DNA from: Bos javanicus
Taxonomy: Eukaryota > Chordata > Mammalia > Artiodactyla > Bovidae
Assembly (NCBI RefSeq): GCF_032452875.1
Contig: NC_083870.1
Span: 3,286,001 to 3,350,000 of the forward strand
Length of the DNA: 64,000 nucleotides
Direction of reading: 5' to 3'
The notes under the pieces are model-generated. The model was not told the origin of the DNA and ran no database searches. It saw only the letters and a list, made by a program, of their open reading frames with translations. Shown piece after piece: positions 23,705 to 37,080 of the stretch. Both the position numbers and the translations under genes were made by a program. The stretch's first letter is position 1; each line of letters starts with the position of its first letter.

Positions 23705-24628
23705 ACAGCATAATAAGATGGCAATAAGAACATAGAGACGTTATACAGGAATATTTCAAGAGCTATCTCATGCTGCTAAACTGAAAAAAAAAAAAAAAAA
23801 CGAGGATAGTTTAAGAGACTTCTGGGACAACAACAAGCACACTAATATTCACATTACAGGGGTCCTGGAAAGAGAAGAGAGATAAAGACTTGAGAAAATA
23901 TTTGAAGAGAAAAATAGCTGAAAACCTCCCTAACTTGGTAAATTAAATAGTAACACAAGTCCAGGAGGTTCAGAGTTCCATACAGGATTAACCCAAAGAG
24001 AAATACACGAAGATAATTGTAATCAATATGACAAAAATTAAAGATAAAGAGAGAACAGTAAAATCAGCAAGGGAAAAGCAACAAATAACATACAATGGAA
24101 TTCCCACAAGGCTATCAGCTGATTTTTCAGCAGAAACTCTGCAAGCCATAAGGGAGTAGCATGATATATATAAAGTGATAAAAAAGGAAAAAGCTACAAC
24201 CAAGAATATTTTACCTAGTAAGACTCTCATACAGTTTTGATGAAAGAATCAAAAGCTTTATGGACAAGCAAAATCTACAAGAATTCAGCATTACCAAACC
24301 AGCTTTACAAGAAATACTAAAAGGAACTTCTCTAGGCTGAAAATAAAAGGCCACAAATAGAGAAAAAAAAAATTAAGAAATGGAAAAGCTCACCAGTAAA
24401 GACAAACAAATAGTAAATGTAGGAAAACACACACACACAAACCAATAAGGAGGTTCAAATAAAAAAGTAGCAAAATCATCTGTATACAAAATAAGCAGTT
24501 AAGGGATACAAAAAATAGTTATATATGAAATATATCAAAACCAGTAACTATGAGGAGAGGAGAGTACAAATGCAGGGTATTTAAAATGCATTTGAAATTA
24601 AGAGACCAGCAATTTAAAATAATCTTGT

Positions 24629-24717
24629 ATATACTGGGTTGGCCATAAAGTTCATTCAGGTTTTGTGTAAACTGTTAAGGAAAAACCCAAATGAACTTTT
24701 TGGCTAACCCAGTATAT
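24629..24717. mobile_element. Mariner-type MITE
   Basis: About 90-bp near-palindrome with terminal inverted repeats tatactgggttggcca and tggctaacccagtata (one mismatch), flanked by TA dinucleotides. This fits the ruminant Tc1/mariner type whose ends read ggttggccaaaaagttc. L1-A at about 3121-3150 carries the empty site. Confidence 0.85.
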
Positions 24718-25568
24718 AGATTGCTATGCTAAAACTTCAAAGTAACTGCAAACCAAAATCTACAATAGATATACACACAAAAAAGAAAGAAAGGAATCCA
24801 AACATAACACATCAGAAGAGAACAAAAGAAGGGGAGAAAATGGTCTACAAAAACAAATCCAAAAATAATTAACAAAATGGCAATAAGAACATAGAAGTTG
24901 ATAATTACCTTACATGTAAACAAACAAATACTCCAACCAAAAGACAGACTAACTGAATGGATTAAAAAAAGAGGCCGATATATTTGCTGCCTATAAGACA
25001 CTCATTTCAGATCTATAGACACACACAGACTGAAAGTGAGGGGACAAAAAAAGCTATTCCATGCACATGGGGAAAAAAGCTGAAGTAGCAATACTTATAT
25101 CAGACAAAATGTGCTTTAACAACTTACTGACTAGAGATATATTAATACATCTTTTGTTACCCAAATGCTATCAACTGGAGACGTTTAAATATTTGCTTAC
25201 ATAACAAATCACTGGCCAGAGGCATTAGTTTCTGCAAAAATCCCCTGCTCAATAACATGTTAAAATAAAGACTGTTACAAGAGACAAAAAAGATACTACC
25301 TTTTTGATCAAGGGATCAATCGAAGATGATATAAAAATTGTAAATATAAATGCACCTAACATAGGAGCAGCTGAATATATAAGGCAAATATTAATAGACA
25401 TAGAAGGAGAAATTTACAGTAATACAATAATAGTGGGGCACTTTAAGACCCCACTCACATCAATGGATGTGATCAATGGATCATTCAGACAGAAAATCAA
25501 TAAGGAAGCACAGACCTTAAATGATACATCAGACCAGATAGACTTAATTGATATTTATAGAGCATTCC

Positions 25569-25833
25569 CGGAGAAGGCGATGGCACCCCACTCCAGTACT
25601 CTTGCCTGGAAAATCCCATGGACGGAGGAGCCTGGTAGGCTGCAGTCCATGGGGTTGCGAAGAGTCGGACTCAACTGAGCGACTTCCCTTTCACTTTTCA
25701 CTTTCATGCATTGGAGAAGGAAATGGCAACCCACTCCAGTGTTCTTGCCTGGAGAATCCCAGGGACGGGGGAGCCTGGTAGGCTGCCGTCTATGGGGTCA
25801 CACAGTCGGACACGACTGAAGTGACTTAGCAGC
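25569..25833 (+). mobile_element. Bov-A2 SINE in L1-B
   Basis: Sense dimeric Bov-A2 from 'ggagaaggcgatggcaccc' to 'gtgacttagcagc', with a perfect 12-bp TSD atagagcattcc at 25557-25568 and 25834-25845. Confidence 0.95.
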
Positions 25834-28800
25834 ATAGAGCATTCCAGCTGAAAGCAGCAGAATACATATTCTTTTCAAGTGCACATAAAACATTTTGTAG
25901 GATAGATCACATGCTAGGTTACAAATCAAGCTTTGGTAAGTTTAAGAAAATTGCAATCATAGCAAACATCTTTTGTGATCACAATGCCATAAGATTGGAA
26001 ATAAACTACAATAAAAAGCTGCAAAAAACACAAACATATGGAGGCTGGACAATATGCTATTAAACAACCAATAGATCACTGAAGAAATCAAAGAATAAAT
26101 ATATAGTAGTAAAATGGACAATCTAGAAGAAATGGACAAATTCCCAGAAAGGTAAAATTTCCCGAGACTGAACTAGGAATAAATAGAAAGCATAAAGAGA
26201 ATGATCATAAGTATTGAAATTGAATCCATAATTTGAAAACTCCCAACAGACAAGAGTCTAGGACCAGATGACTTCACAGGCAAATTCCACCAAACATTTA
26301 AAGAAGAGTTAATACCGCTCCTTCTGAAACTATTCCAAAAATTGCAGAGGAAAGGACACTTCTAAACTCATTCTATGAAGCTACAATTACCGTGACACCA
26401 AAAGCAGACTAAAGATACCAAAATACAGGTCACTATCACTAACAAAATTACAGATCAATATTACTAATAAATGTAGATGCAAAGATCCTAAAAGAAATAT
26501 TAGTGAACCAAATCCAACAATACATTAAAAGGATTATACATTGTGATCAAGTGGGACTTAATCCCACAGATCCAAGGATTTTTCAGTATATGCAAATCAA
26601 TCCATGTGATATACCACATTAACAAACTGAAGAATAAAAGCATGCAGAAAAAGCTTTTGATAAAATCCAATATCCATTTATGATAAAAATTCTCCAGAAA
26701 GTGGGCATAGAGGAAACACCTCAACATAATAAAGGCCACATATGTCAAACCCACAGCTAACCTCATACTCCATGGTGAAAAGCTGAAAGCATTTCCTCTA
26801 AGATCAGCAACAAGACAAGGATGCCCATTCTCACCACTTCTCTTCAACAGTTTTAGAAGTCCTAGCTATAGAAATCAGAGAAAAAGGAAAAATAAAAGGA
26901 ATCCAAATTGGAAAAGTGACAGTAAAACTGTCACTATTTGCAGATGACATGATACTATACATAAAACATCTTAAAAGACGCTACCAGAAAACTACTAGAC
27001 CTTATCAATGAATTCAGTAAAGTTGCAGAACACTAATAACAGAAATGCTATTTACATACACTAACAATGCTTTATTTACATACACTAACAATGAGAGATC
27101 AGAGGGAGAAATTAAAGAAACAATTCCCTTTATCATCACATCAAAACAAAAAACAAAAAACACCTAAGAATAAACCACCCTAATGAGACAAAAGACATAC
27201 TGCAAAAGCTACAAGGTGCTGATGAATGAAGTCAAAGCTCACACAGGTGGAAAGATACACCATGTTCTTGTATTGGAAGAATCAATATTGTGAAAATGAC
27301 CATAATACCCAACGCAATCTACAGATTCAATGCAATCTCCATCAAAGGACCAATGGCATTTTTGGCAGAACTGGAACAAATAATTTAAAAACTTGTGTGA
27401 AAACACAATGTGATGTGATGACCCTAAATAGCCAAAGTATCTTGAGAAAGAAGAACAGAGCCAAAGTAATCAGGTTCCCTGACTTCAGACTGTACTACAG
27501 ATCTACAGTCATCAAAACTGCACGGTACTTGCACAAAAACAAAGATGTAGATCAGTGGAACTGGATGGAAATCCAAGAAATAAACTCATGTACTTATGGG
27601 TAATTAATCTATAACAAGGGAAGCAAGACTATACAGTGGAGAAAAGAGTCTCTTCAATAGGTGGAGTTGGGAAAATTAGACAATTACATAGAAAAGAATA
27701 AAATTAGAACATTCGATAGCACTGTATACAAAAAACTCCAGGTGAATTACAGATCAAAATGTAAGACTCTTCAACTCCTAGAGAAAATAATAGCCAGAAC
27801 ACCTTTTGACTTAAATAATTGCCATATTTTTTGGAACCATTTCCTAGAGTAATATGAATAAAAACAAAAATAAACAAATGGCATCTAATTAAACTTAAAA
27901 GCCTTTGCCTAGCAAAGGAACCCACAAGCAAAATGAAAAGACAACCTGCATAATGGGAGAAAATATTTGCAGAAGATGTGACCAAAAAGGGATTAATTTC
28001 CAAAACATATAAACAGCCCCACAGCTCAATATCAAAAAAAACAAACAACCCAATCAAAAAATAGGCAGAAGGTCTAGATAGACATTTCCCTAAAGAAGAT
28101 GTCCATTTGGCCAACAGCAACATGAAAAGATGCTCAACATTGCTAATTATTAGAAAAATTCAAATCAAAACTACAATGAGGTATTACCTCACACTGGTTA
28201 GAATAGCCATTATCAAGAAGCGTACAAATTATAAATGCTGGAGAGGGTATGGAGAAATGGGAACCCTCCTATACTGTTAGTGGGAACGTAAATTTGTGCA
28301 ACCACTATGCAGAACAGTATGGAGGTTCCTTCACAAACTGAAAACAGAGTTACCATATGATCCAGCAATCCCACTCTTAGGCATATATCTGGAGAAAAGT
28401 ATAATTCAAAGAGATAAATGCATCTCAATGTTCATTGCAGCTCTATTTACAATAGACAAGACACAGAAGTAACCTGAATGTCCATTGAGAGATGAATAAA
28501 TAAAGAAGATGTGACCACATACATATGTGTGTGTATATATATGTATAGATGTGACATATATGCATACATACATATATAATGAAATACTACTCAGTCATAA
28601 AAAAGAATGGAATAATGTCATTTGCAGCAACATGGATGGACCTAGGGATTATTATTCTAAGTGAAGTGACTCAGGTAGAAAGACAAATACCATATGATAT
28701 TACTTATGTGTGGAATCTAAAATACGTTACACACGAGTTTATGTGAAAAATAGAAACGGACTCACAGACATACGTAACAGACTTATGGTTACCACAGGGG

Positions 28801-29002
28801 AAAAGGGCTTGAGGAAGGATAAAGAGGAAGTTTGTGATTAGCAGATACAAAGTTCTATAGGTAAACAACAAGATTCTACTATATAATACAAGGAACTATA
28901 TTCAATACCTTACACAAAACCATCATGGAAAAGAAAGTGTGTGTGTGTGTGTGTATCTGAAATACATATATCTGAATCACTTTTTGGTATACTTGAAACA
29001 CA

Positions 29003-29327
29003 TTTTTAAAAGAATTTTATGTATTTATGGTGGTGCTGGGTCTCTGTTGCTGCACGTCTTTTCTCTAGTGGTGGGGAACAGGGGCTCCTCTCCAGCTGCA
29101 GTGTGTGGGCTTCTCCTTGTGGCGGCTTCTCTTGTCACAGAGCATGGGCTCCAGGGCGCACTGGCTTTGGCAGTTGCAGCTCTCGGGCTCCAGAGTGCAG
29201 GCTCAATAGCTGTGGCTCATGGGTTCAGTTTCTCCGTGGCACGTGGGATCTTCCTGGATCAGGGATTGAACCTGTGTCTCCTGCATTGGTAGGCAGATTC
29301 TTTATCACTGAGCCACCAGGAAAGCCC
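29003..29327 (-). mobile_element. CHR-1-type SINE in L1-B 3' UTR
   Basis: Antisense long-tailed tRNA-Glu SINE: 'gctgggtctctgttgctgca' tail side, 'ctgagccaccaggaaagccc' head side. The last about 35 bp of L1-B follow it. Confidence 0.85.
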
Positions 29328-29828
29328 AATATTGTATTTTAAATCAATTATACTTCAAAAAAATCTAAAGGAAGCTAGAGTTATCTCATTCTTTTCTTTG
29401 ATGAGGGTATTGTAATCATCTAAGGATATCCCAATAGTAGATTTAGAATTTCATTTGCTCTTATTTTACTGTTGCATATAAAATATATACTATGTACACA
29501 TGCATGTATGCACACTCATATACACACTATTTAGATATGACTCAGGTCAAGAAATAGAGCACTGCTACCACCTAAAGATGCCCAGTGGACTCCTACTCAA
29601 TTACAGCATTATTTCTATCTATTAGAACTTGAACTCAAACTATCTTGACTTTTGTGATAATTTGTTTGCATTTAAAAAATTTTTACCTTCAGGGATGCAT
29701 TTCTTAATAGTACAGTTTATTTTTCTGTTTATAAACTGTATTTAGATGGAACCACATTTTATGAATTTTGCTTCTTGCTTCTTTTTTCCTGCATTATATT
29801 TATGAGAGTCATCCATATTGTGGCATGT

Positions 29829-30043
29829 GCATGCATGTGTCATAAGTCATTCAGTCATGTTCAACTCTTTGCAACGCCACGGACTGTGGCCTACCAGGCT
29901 CCTCTGTCTGTGAATTCTCCAGGAAAGAATACTGGAGTGGATTGCCATGATCTCCTCCAGGCGGTCTTCCCAACCCAGGGATGAACCCACATCTCCTGCA
30001 CTGGCAGGCAGGTTCTTTACCACTAGCGCCACTTAGGAAGCCC
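29829..30043 (-). mobile_element. Bov-tA SINE
   Basis: Antisense Bov-tA, from 'gcatgtgtcataagtcattc' to 'gcgccacttaggaagccc'. Short imperfect TSD gtggcatgt/gtggcctgt. Confidence 0.85.
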
Positions 30044-30088
30044 TGGTGGCCTGTAGCTGAGTTGATTTATTTTATTACTGAATGATAG

Positions 30089-30759
30089 TTGTTGTTGTTC
30101 AGTTGCTAAGTCATGTGTGACTCTCTGTGACTCCATGAACTGAAGCATGCCAGGCTTCCCTTGCCTTCACTATCTCCCTGAGTTTGCTCAAACTCATGTC
30201 CATTGAGTCAGTGATGCCATCCAACCATCTCAACCTTTGTTGTCCTCTTATCCTCTTTCCCTCAATCTTTCCTAGTATCAGGGTCTTTTCCAGAGTTGGT
30301 TCTTTGTATCAGGTGACCAAAGTATTGGAGCTTCAGCATTAGTCCTTCCAGTGAATATTCAGGGTTGATTTCCTTTAGGATTGACTGGTTTGATCTCCTT
30401 GCTATCCAAGGGACTCTCAAGAGTCTTCTTCAGCACCACAGTTTGGAAGCATCAATTCTTCAACACTCAGCCTTCCTTATGGTTCAGCTCTCACATGACT
30501 ATTGGCAAAACCATTGCTTTGACTATATGGATCTTCGTTGGCAAAGTGACGTCTCTGCTTTTCAATACGCTCTCTAGGTCTGTCATAGTTTTTCTTCCAA
30601 GGAGCAAGCATCTTTTCATTTCATGGCTGCAGTCACCGTCTGCAGTTATCTTGGAGCCCAAGAAAATAAAATCTGTCACTGTTTCCACTTTTTCCCCATC
30701 TATTTGCCATGATGTGATAGGGCCAGATTCCATGATCTTCATCTTTTGAATGTTGAGTT
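30089..30759 (-). mobile_element. BovB 3' part
   Basis: Antisense BovB from the 3' tip (gttgttgttcagttgctaag) to the 'catcttttgaatgttgag' block, inserted in L1M. Remnant RT C-terminal frames are broken. Confidence 0.9.
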
Positions 30760-31601
30760 ATTCCATTGTATAACTAAATCTCACTAAAAAAGTCAGTTCT
30801 AATATTTATGGATATATGGATTGTTTCCAGTTTGTGCTTATTGTAGAAAATGTTTTTATGAACATATAGATGTATTTTGATTCTCATATGCATCAATTTT
30901 TAAAGATTATATTTCTAGGACTGGAATTTCTAGGTCACAGAATCTCAGTTTCACCAGGAAATGCCAAACTGTCTCTATGTAGCACCCATCCCTCCCCACA
31001 TCCCTGAACAGAAGAAACCATTTCTCGGAAAACTTGCCAACACCTGGCGCTGCCAGACTATTAAATTATAATTTTTTTTTTTTACAAATTTCCTGCTGAT
31101 AATTTATTTGTAGCTCTTTCTCTTTCTCTCCCTCCTTAAAAATTTTTTGCTATTACAAATATTCTAAGGAATCTAATCTCATAGACTATCTTCATAAGAT
31201 GTTGTAACTATATCTGTAGTATATTTCCTCATTAGTGGAAATGCTAAGTCAAAGTACTGTGAATATTGATAGTTACTCCTCCCTGAGTCCATCAGTTTGT
31301 AGACGCACAGCAGTAATCTGAGCCTATATATCTACATTTCAACAACAGTGACTATCATTGAACTTTAAATGTTTGTCAACCCCATAGGTATTTAATTTTT
31401 ACTTGTATTTATTTAGTAATTAGTAAGTTTTATTATTTATTCATTTGTATTTAATGGATGAAGCTGTTTTATTTGAAAATTGCCAGTTCTCATCTTTTGC
31501 CTATTGTCATATTTAATTTGTCAATTTTTTCTTATTAGCTTTACACGCTTTTTATAAATTAAGGAAATTAGACCTTTTTTGCCATGTATGTTGCTGCAAT
31601 T

Positions 31602-31826
31602 GGGCTTCCCAGGTGGCACTGGTGGAAAAGAACCCACCTTCCAATGCAGGAGAATTAATAGACTCAGGTTTGATGTCTGGGTCGGGAAGATCCCCTGGAG
31701 GAGGGCATGGCAACACACTCCAGTATTCTTTCCTGGAGAATCCTATGGACAGAGGAGCTTGAGGGGCACGGTTCCCCTGGGGGGCAAAGAGTCGGACATG
31801 ACTGAAGCAACTTAGCATGTATGCAT
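31602..31826 (+). mobile_element. Bov-tA SINE
   Basis: Sense Bov-tA: tRNA-like head 'gggcttcccaggtggcac', BovB-derived tail 'tcggacatgactgaagcaac'. Confidence 0.9.
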
Positions 31827-31990
31827 GTTGTAAATATATTAGCTTATATTAAAATAAAATATATTATTTTAATTTGACACTGATCTTTGGACTTTGTTTA
31901 CACTAGTTTAATTCCATACAGAAAAATTTATTGGTATTGAAATATACCAATTTAAAAATTTTATGAACTCTAGGTTTTAATTCCTTTTTA

Positions 31991-32129
31991 TTTTTTTAAA
32001 TTTATTATTATTATTTTTTTTTACTTTACAATATTGTATTGGTTTTGCCATACATCAACATGCATCTGCCACGGTGTACACGTGTTCCCCATCCTGAACC
32101 CCCCTCCCACCTCCCTCATATACAGATGG
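31991..32129 (-). mobile_element. Very short young L1 insertion
   Basis: Only the L1_BT 3' end (139 bp, 'caatattgtattggttttgc', 'ccatcctgaacccccctcc'), with perfect 14-bp TSD ttaattccttttta at 31977-31990 and 32130-32143. It is inserted in L1M. Confidence 0.95.
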
Positions 32130-32814
32130 TTAATTCCTTTTTAGAAAGGCCTTTCCCATGGTCACTCATGCTTTCTCTTTGAAGTTGTATTGCTTACTTT
32201 ATGTTCAACTCCTGATGCATCAATTGTTGATAATTAGGTTTGAAACCTTTGAGGCACCAAAATATAGGGACGTGGCTTCCCCCTGCTAATGATTTTTTTG
32301 TGGGTCTATGATTTTGTGACTTGTTTGAAATGCCAGTGTTACCAAAATATAAAGTGCCATATGTGTTTGGGTCTATTTTTGGATTCTCCATTTTGTTTCA
32401 CTGGTACCGGTTTTTTCTCCAGCATAAAAAACATTTTTAAATTTTGGTCCATGCCTAGGTTTCAGTAAGCATAACATTTAGAAAGCAAAACATTTTCTTT
32501 TTCTTTAACCAAAAAATCAAAGCCATACATAGATATACAAGCACAAAGAACATGGACACTTGGAGCACACTTGAGCAGGGTTCTGTGGGTGAAGGAAGAA
32601 GGATTAATATGTGGCTATCTCGCACAGAGGTTAATGGGCTTAGGTGCCAAGGGTACAAAGGTTTAATGTTTGTGTGGATTTTTGATTGCGGAGAAATGCT
32701 CTGTACACACATAAAATTGCAAGCTAGGCAAACAATAGATATTAGGGCCAATATCTGGGGGCAAAGTCTGATTTCATAGCAAATCATAAGGTACCTAGTG
32801 ACTTGTTGAGTGGC

Positions 32815-33150
32815 TATTCTTTTTCTTTTAATTAAAGTATAGTTGATTTACAATATCGTGTGAATTTCAGGTACACAGCGTGGTGATTTGGTGTCTTTAC
32901 TGATTGTATTATAGGTTATTAAAAGATAACGAGCATAATTTCCTGTGCTATACAGTACGTCTTTGCTGTCTATTTTTGTATATAGCAGTTCGTATCTGTT
33001 AACCCTGTGCCCCTAATCCCTGCCCACGCTGTGGTAACCATAAGGTCATTTTCTGTATCAGTGGGCTCTGCTTCTGTTTTGTATATGCACTAAATTGTAT
33101 TATTTTTTTGATTCCACATATAAGTGATATCTAGTTACCCTTTATTTACG
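32815..33150 (-). mobile_element. L1 3' end, intermediate age
   Basis: Antisense L1 3' UTR with 'aattaaagtatagttgattt', 'tcctgtgctatacagtacg' and 'gattccacatataagtgat'. 32431-32814 upstream is unassigned. Confidence 0.8.
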
Positions 33151-33823
33151 TACAGTGCAAGCTGCAGGAATCTAGTTTGCAGTGGTTGTAGGGAGGAGGT
33201 GGACATGGCCTCCTTCAGATAGAAATGGGAACTGGTGTAGTAAAACTGGCTATCTTACACCCTCAAGAAATGGCTCCATTTTCTGGAAATACAAAGGCCC
33301 CTAAATAACACAATATATTTCATTTTTACTGTTTTGAATGGATAACTCTCTCAAATGCATAACAACTGGCCTCTCTTATTTTTAAAAATTTCACTAATAC
33401 AGATTATGCACAGTTGCTAAATAAATCAGGTATTATAAAAAAGCAACATTTTCTGGCCCACCCAATCTTGCTATCCTGGAACAACTACTTTTGAACTCTG
33501 TTTACATTTGAATTTTTTCTGGGAGTTGCCTCCTTACCTCTATATATTATATATATCAATATATCCATTGTAAACATTGCTTCTTGACTGTACGCTGTTA
33601 GAGTTGACTTTCATCGCCCTGTCCTCACTCTGCACATTATGTACCTTCCTCTCTGCTTCCACGGTCACCTGCATACTGTTAAATGACCCACTAAGGTCTA
33701 TTGCTAGGTGTAGTATCTTGTGACCTCTCCCACCTCTGACCTTTGCACTTTCACTTTGCCCTCCCCACTGCTTCCATCTTCTACTTCTTTATATCTTTCA
33801 GCTATGCTTTTACTTTGACCTAG
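33151..33823. other. Unassigned DNA
   Basis: No repeat or gene recognised, apart from a short TA-rich patch near 33540-33560. Confidence 0.3.
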
Positions 33824-33834
33824 TCAAGATGGAT

Positions 33835-34060
33835 AGGGCTTCCCAGGTGGCGCTCGTGGTAATGAACCCATCTGCTAATGCAGGAGACATAAGAGATGCG
33901 GGTTTGATCCCTAGGTCAGGAAGATCCCCTGGAGGAGGGGATGGCAACCCACTGCAGTATTCTTGCCTGGAGAATCCCATGGACAGAGGAGCCTGGCAGG
34001 CTATAGGACATAGGGTGGCAAAGAGTTGGACACGACTGAAGTGACTTAGCATGCATGCAA
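33835..34060 (+). mobile_element. Bov-tA SINE
   Basis: Sense Bov-tA with perfect 11-bp TSD tcaagatggat at 33824-33834 and 34061-34071. 34072-34397 is unassigned. Confidence 0.95.
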
Positions 34061-34397
34061 TCAAGATGGATGACATTCACCTACTGTTCTATGGTTAACT
34101 CTCCAGTGACTTGTTAATTGTTTGAGACTAAAGGTTGAAAACCAAATAATCAGTGTTAACATTAGGATGGCTCTGTAGATATTGCTCATCACGTAACAAA
34201 GTGTTTGTGTTTTTTTTCCTTTCCCTTATTTTGTGTATTAGTAAATGGCGAACATTGTGGATGGTCAATTACAATGGGATTGACCCCTTCTTAAACACAG
34301 CGTAATGAACATGACATGTTTCCTTAGTGTGAAAGAGACTGTAAGTAAGCTATATGTAACTATATACCAAAACTCATTCTTTACTTCTTTTGTTACT

Positions 34398-34800
34398 CCA
34401 CATCTTAGTTCAGGCTGCTAAAGCAAAATACCATAGATTGGATGGAGTAAACAATAGACATTTATTTCTCACAGTTCTGGAGGCTAGAAGTCAGAGGTCA
34501 AGGTGTCAGCAGATGTAGTTTTTGGTGAGGGTTCTTTTCCTGGCTGCCATCTCATTGTCTTCTCAAGGCAGAGGGATGAGGGGAGTTGGGAGGGAGAGGG
34601 AGGGAAGAGAGAGCACACACTCTGTTCTCTTTCTCTTCATAAAAAGACTTAAAGTCCCTACAGATCCTAATCCCCATCATGGGTGCTCTACCCTTATGAC
34701 CTGAAGTACACCTGATTCCAATAGCTCTTCTTCCAAATCCAGTTGCATTGGGGACTATATATTTTGTAGGGACACAAACATTCAGTTTGTAACTCTCCAT
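34398..34800 (-). mobile_element. ERVL-MaLR LTR, MST/MLT1-like
   Basis: Antisense solo LTR: 'atttatttctcacagttctg' on the left and 'gggacacaaacattcag' on the right. An embedded purine-rich stretch lies near 34565-34615. Confidence 0.75.
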
Positions 34801-36231
34801 TAGCCTACATTTCCCATCTTTCCTTGTAGGTGGTGTGTCTTTGTGACTGAGTTACATCTTTGCTGAAAGAGTCCATGCAAGCTTCCCTGCATGTCTTTGG
34901 TGTGTGTGCTGGACTGGTCCATATGGTCGGTCAAGGTGACCAGCTCTTTTCATCCCCATTACTGTGATGATCCCTCACACAGGCTCAGAGAACTCTTCCA
35001 CCCACTCCAATGTGTTAGGATGATATTAGGGCTGAAAACACTTACCCAGATACTCTATTATCTCACACTCCAAATCTACTGGGATCACACGTGGGAATTC
35101 TAGGATGTTATGGTTGCTTGTCAAGCCTTCTGCCAGCCTGAGCATCATGGGCACCAACACTGAAGCTTCAGGATATGCCAGGTAATAATTCTCCCCCAGG
35201 TGCAGGAAGTCTCCCCACCCCAACCCTGCACTGAACATGCAGTTCTCAGCAAGTAGCTCTGTGTCTGCCTCCCACACCCTTGGCTGGGACTTCTTGGACC
35301 TTTGCTGTCATGGCATTTCACGAATCCTAGCTTTCCATGACATTCCTCCCAGGGCTTAGCAGTGCTGGTCCTAGAGCATTCCTGGAAATTCAGCTTTGGT
35401 CAGCTTGCAGGCCCTCCTGCCTCCTGGATGCTCTGTTGGGTGCTCCACAGCTCTGAGGCCTCCTCTGGCTCCTGCTTCTCTCTCTGCCCTTGCTCCCTCA
35501 GTGAGCCTCCTTCCACAGCAGCCACTTGCTCAGGCTTTGGACCACAGCTATTCTTCTAACCTCTGTCCCCAAGGCTCTGCACTCGGCCTGAAGATCCATT
35601 TTGGACATGTGCAGTTCCTTGCGGTGCTCAGAGCCTGGGTAGTGATCACATCATGCCCCTGAGTGTCAGGTGTGGCAGGGAGCAGAACCCCAGGTGAGCC
35701 TGGTGATACTGCACTGGCCATCAATCTCAAGGGAACACCTGTGGAAAGGAGGGAGGTGGATTGTGAGAAAGCAGCCTAATGGGCAGATAACTGATTGAAC
35801 CTATGGAGTTGCTGCTTCTCAGAGAGTGAATGTGGTGTGAGATACTAAGTTGAAAGAAGAAGGGGCACTGAGAGGCAGGCACAAGGGAGCTCCCAGGGCA
35901 CACCTCCTTTCTAGGGACCAGCTTGTCCATGATAAGGCATGGTGATTCATTCCCAGGGGCACAGAAGGATCAGAAGAAGGTGGTGCCGTCATAGGGCCAG
36001 AGGTGGGCCAACATCACCTCCAAGGGGCTTGCAGGTGCGAGACACTAGCGGCTCTTTCCTAATCTGTGACTCTCCAACTCTCTCTCCAAACTTTTTCATG
36101 CCTCAGGAGCCCAGGATTGCAAAATCGGTTTCCAGGAACCTCCTTCCCAGCCCAACTTCAAAATGTGGGAGTGGTTGCTACTCAGCGGGGTGGAGAGAGG
36201 GGGAACCTAGTAACATTTACTGCCTCATTTA
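34801..36231. other. Unassigned GC-richer DNA
   Basis: About 1.4 kb richer in GC than its surroundings, with several short overlapping frames on both strands (for example 35026-35277 minus, 35396-35662 plus). No start, splice pattern or domain supports them. It could be an unrecognised LTR or unique sequence. Confidence 0.35.
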
Positions 36232-37080
36232 TTGTTAACAGATTTTTTGATGTTGGCCGTTCTAACTGCTGTGAGGTGATACCTCATTGTAGTTTTGATG
36301 TGCATTTCTCTAATGAGTGATGCTGAGCATGTTTTCAGGTATTTATTTCATGTATTCATTTCTTTGGAGAAATATCTGTTTAGATCTTCTGCCCATTTTT
36401 GGAATGAGTTGTTTATTTTTCAGATATTGAGCTGTATGAGCTGCTTGTATATTTTGGAGATTAATTAACCCTTTGTCAGTTGCTTCATTTGCAATTATTT
36501 TCTCTCATTCTGAGAGTTGTCTTTTCATCTTGTTTATAGTTTCCTTTGCTGTGCAAAAGCTTTTAAGTTTTATTAGGTCCCATTTTTATTTATTTTTTAT
36601 TTCCATTAATCTAGGAGATGGGTCAAAGAGGATCTTGCTGTGATTTATATCAAAGACTTGTATTGCCTATGTTTTCCTCTAAGAGCTTTATGGTTTTTGG
36701 CCTTATGTTTAAGTCTTTAATCCATTTTGAGTTTATTTTTGTGTATGGTGTTAGGAAGTGTTCTAATTTCATTCTTTTACATGTAGCTGTTCAGTTTTCC
36801 TAGCACCATTTATTGAAGAGGCTGTTTTTTTCCACTGTATATTCTTGCCTTCTTTGTCAAAGAAAAGGTGCCTATACGTGCAGGACATGGAGAAAAGGGA
36901 ACACTCCTGCACCGTTGGTGGGAATGCAAGCTGATATAGCCTATGGAAAATGGTATAGAGAGTCCTTAAAAATTGGGACTAAATCTACCGTATGACCCAG
37001 CAATCCCACTACTGGGCATACACCCTGATAAAATCACAATTCTAAAAGACACGTGTACCCCACTGTTCATTGCAATGGGG

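Larger units (their letters stand above)
23784..29362 (+). mobile_element. L1-B: old 5'-truncated L1
   Basis: Begins in ORF1 just after an A17 run (23784-23800) and runs through the inter-ORF region, ORF2 and 3' UTR to about 29362. It is interrupted by a mariner MITE, a Bov-A2 and a CHR-1. ORF2 blocks are recognisable (for example 'gcagatgacatgatactata' near 26939) but full of stops and frameshifts. It is colinear with L1-A and supplies the segments missing there. Confidence 0.9.
29640..32430 (-). mobile_element. L1M 3' region with four nested insertions
   Basis: Old antisense L1. Blocks occur in order: 'gagagtcatccatattgtgg', 'gattgtttccagtttgtgc', 'tttggactttgtttacac', 'gaaaggcctttcccatgg', 'tgggtctatttttggattct'. 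Interrupted by Bov-tA, BovB, Bov-tA and a short L1. 29363-29640 is unassigned. Confidence 0.65.

Noticed and set aside
23705..23783. Possible L1 fragment before L1-B (ggcaataagaacatag also occurs near 24880)
   Set aside because: The match is only about 20 bases and the rest does not align; not enough to call a rearrangement.
33835..33910. tRNA-like sequence as a tRNA gene
   Set aside because: It is the tRNA-derived head of a Bov-tA SINE, followed by the Bov-A tail and bounded by a TSD.
35026..35662. Overlapping frames in the GC-rich 35-kb region
   Set aside because: Frames on both strands overlap, with no domain, splice or promoter evidence.
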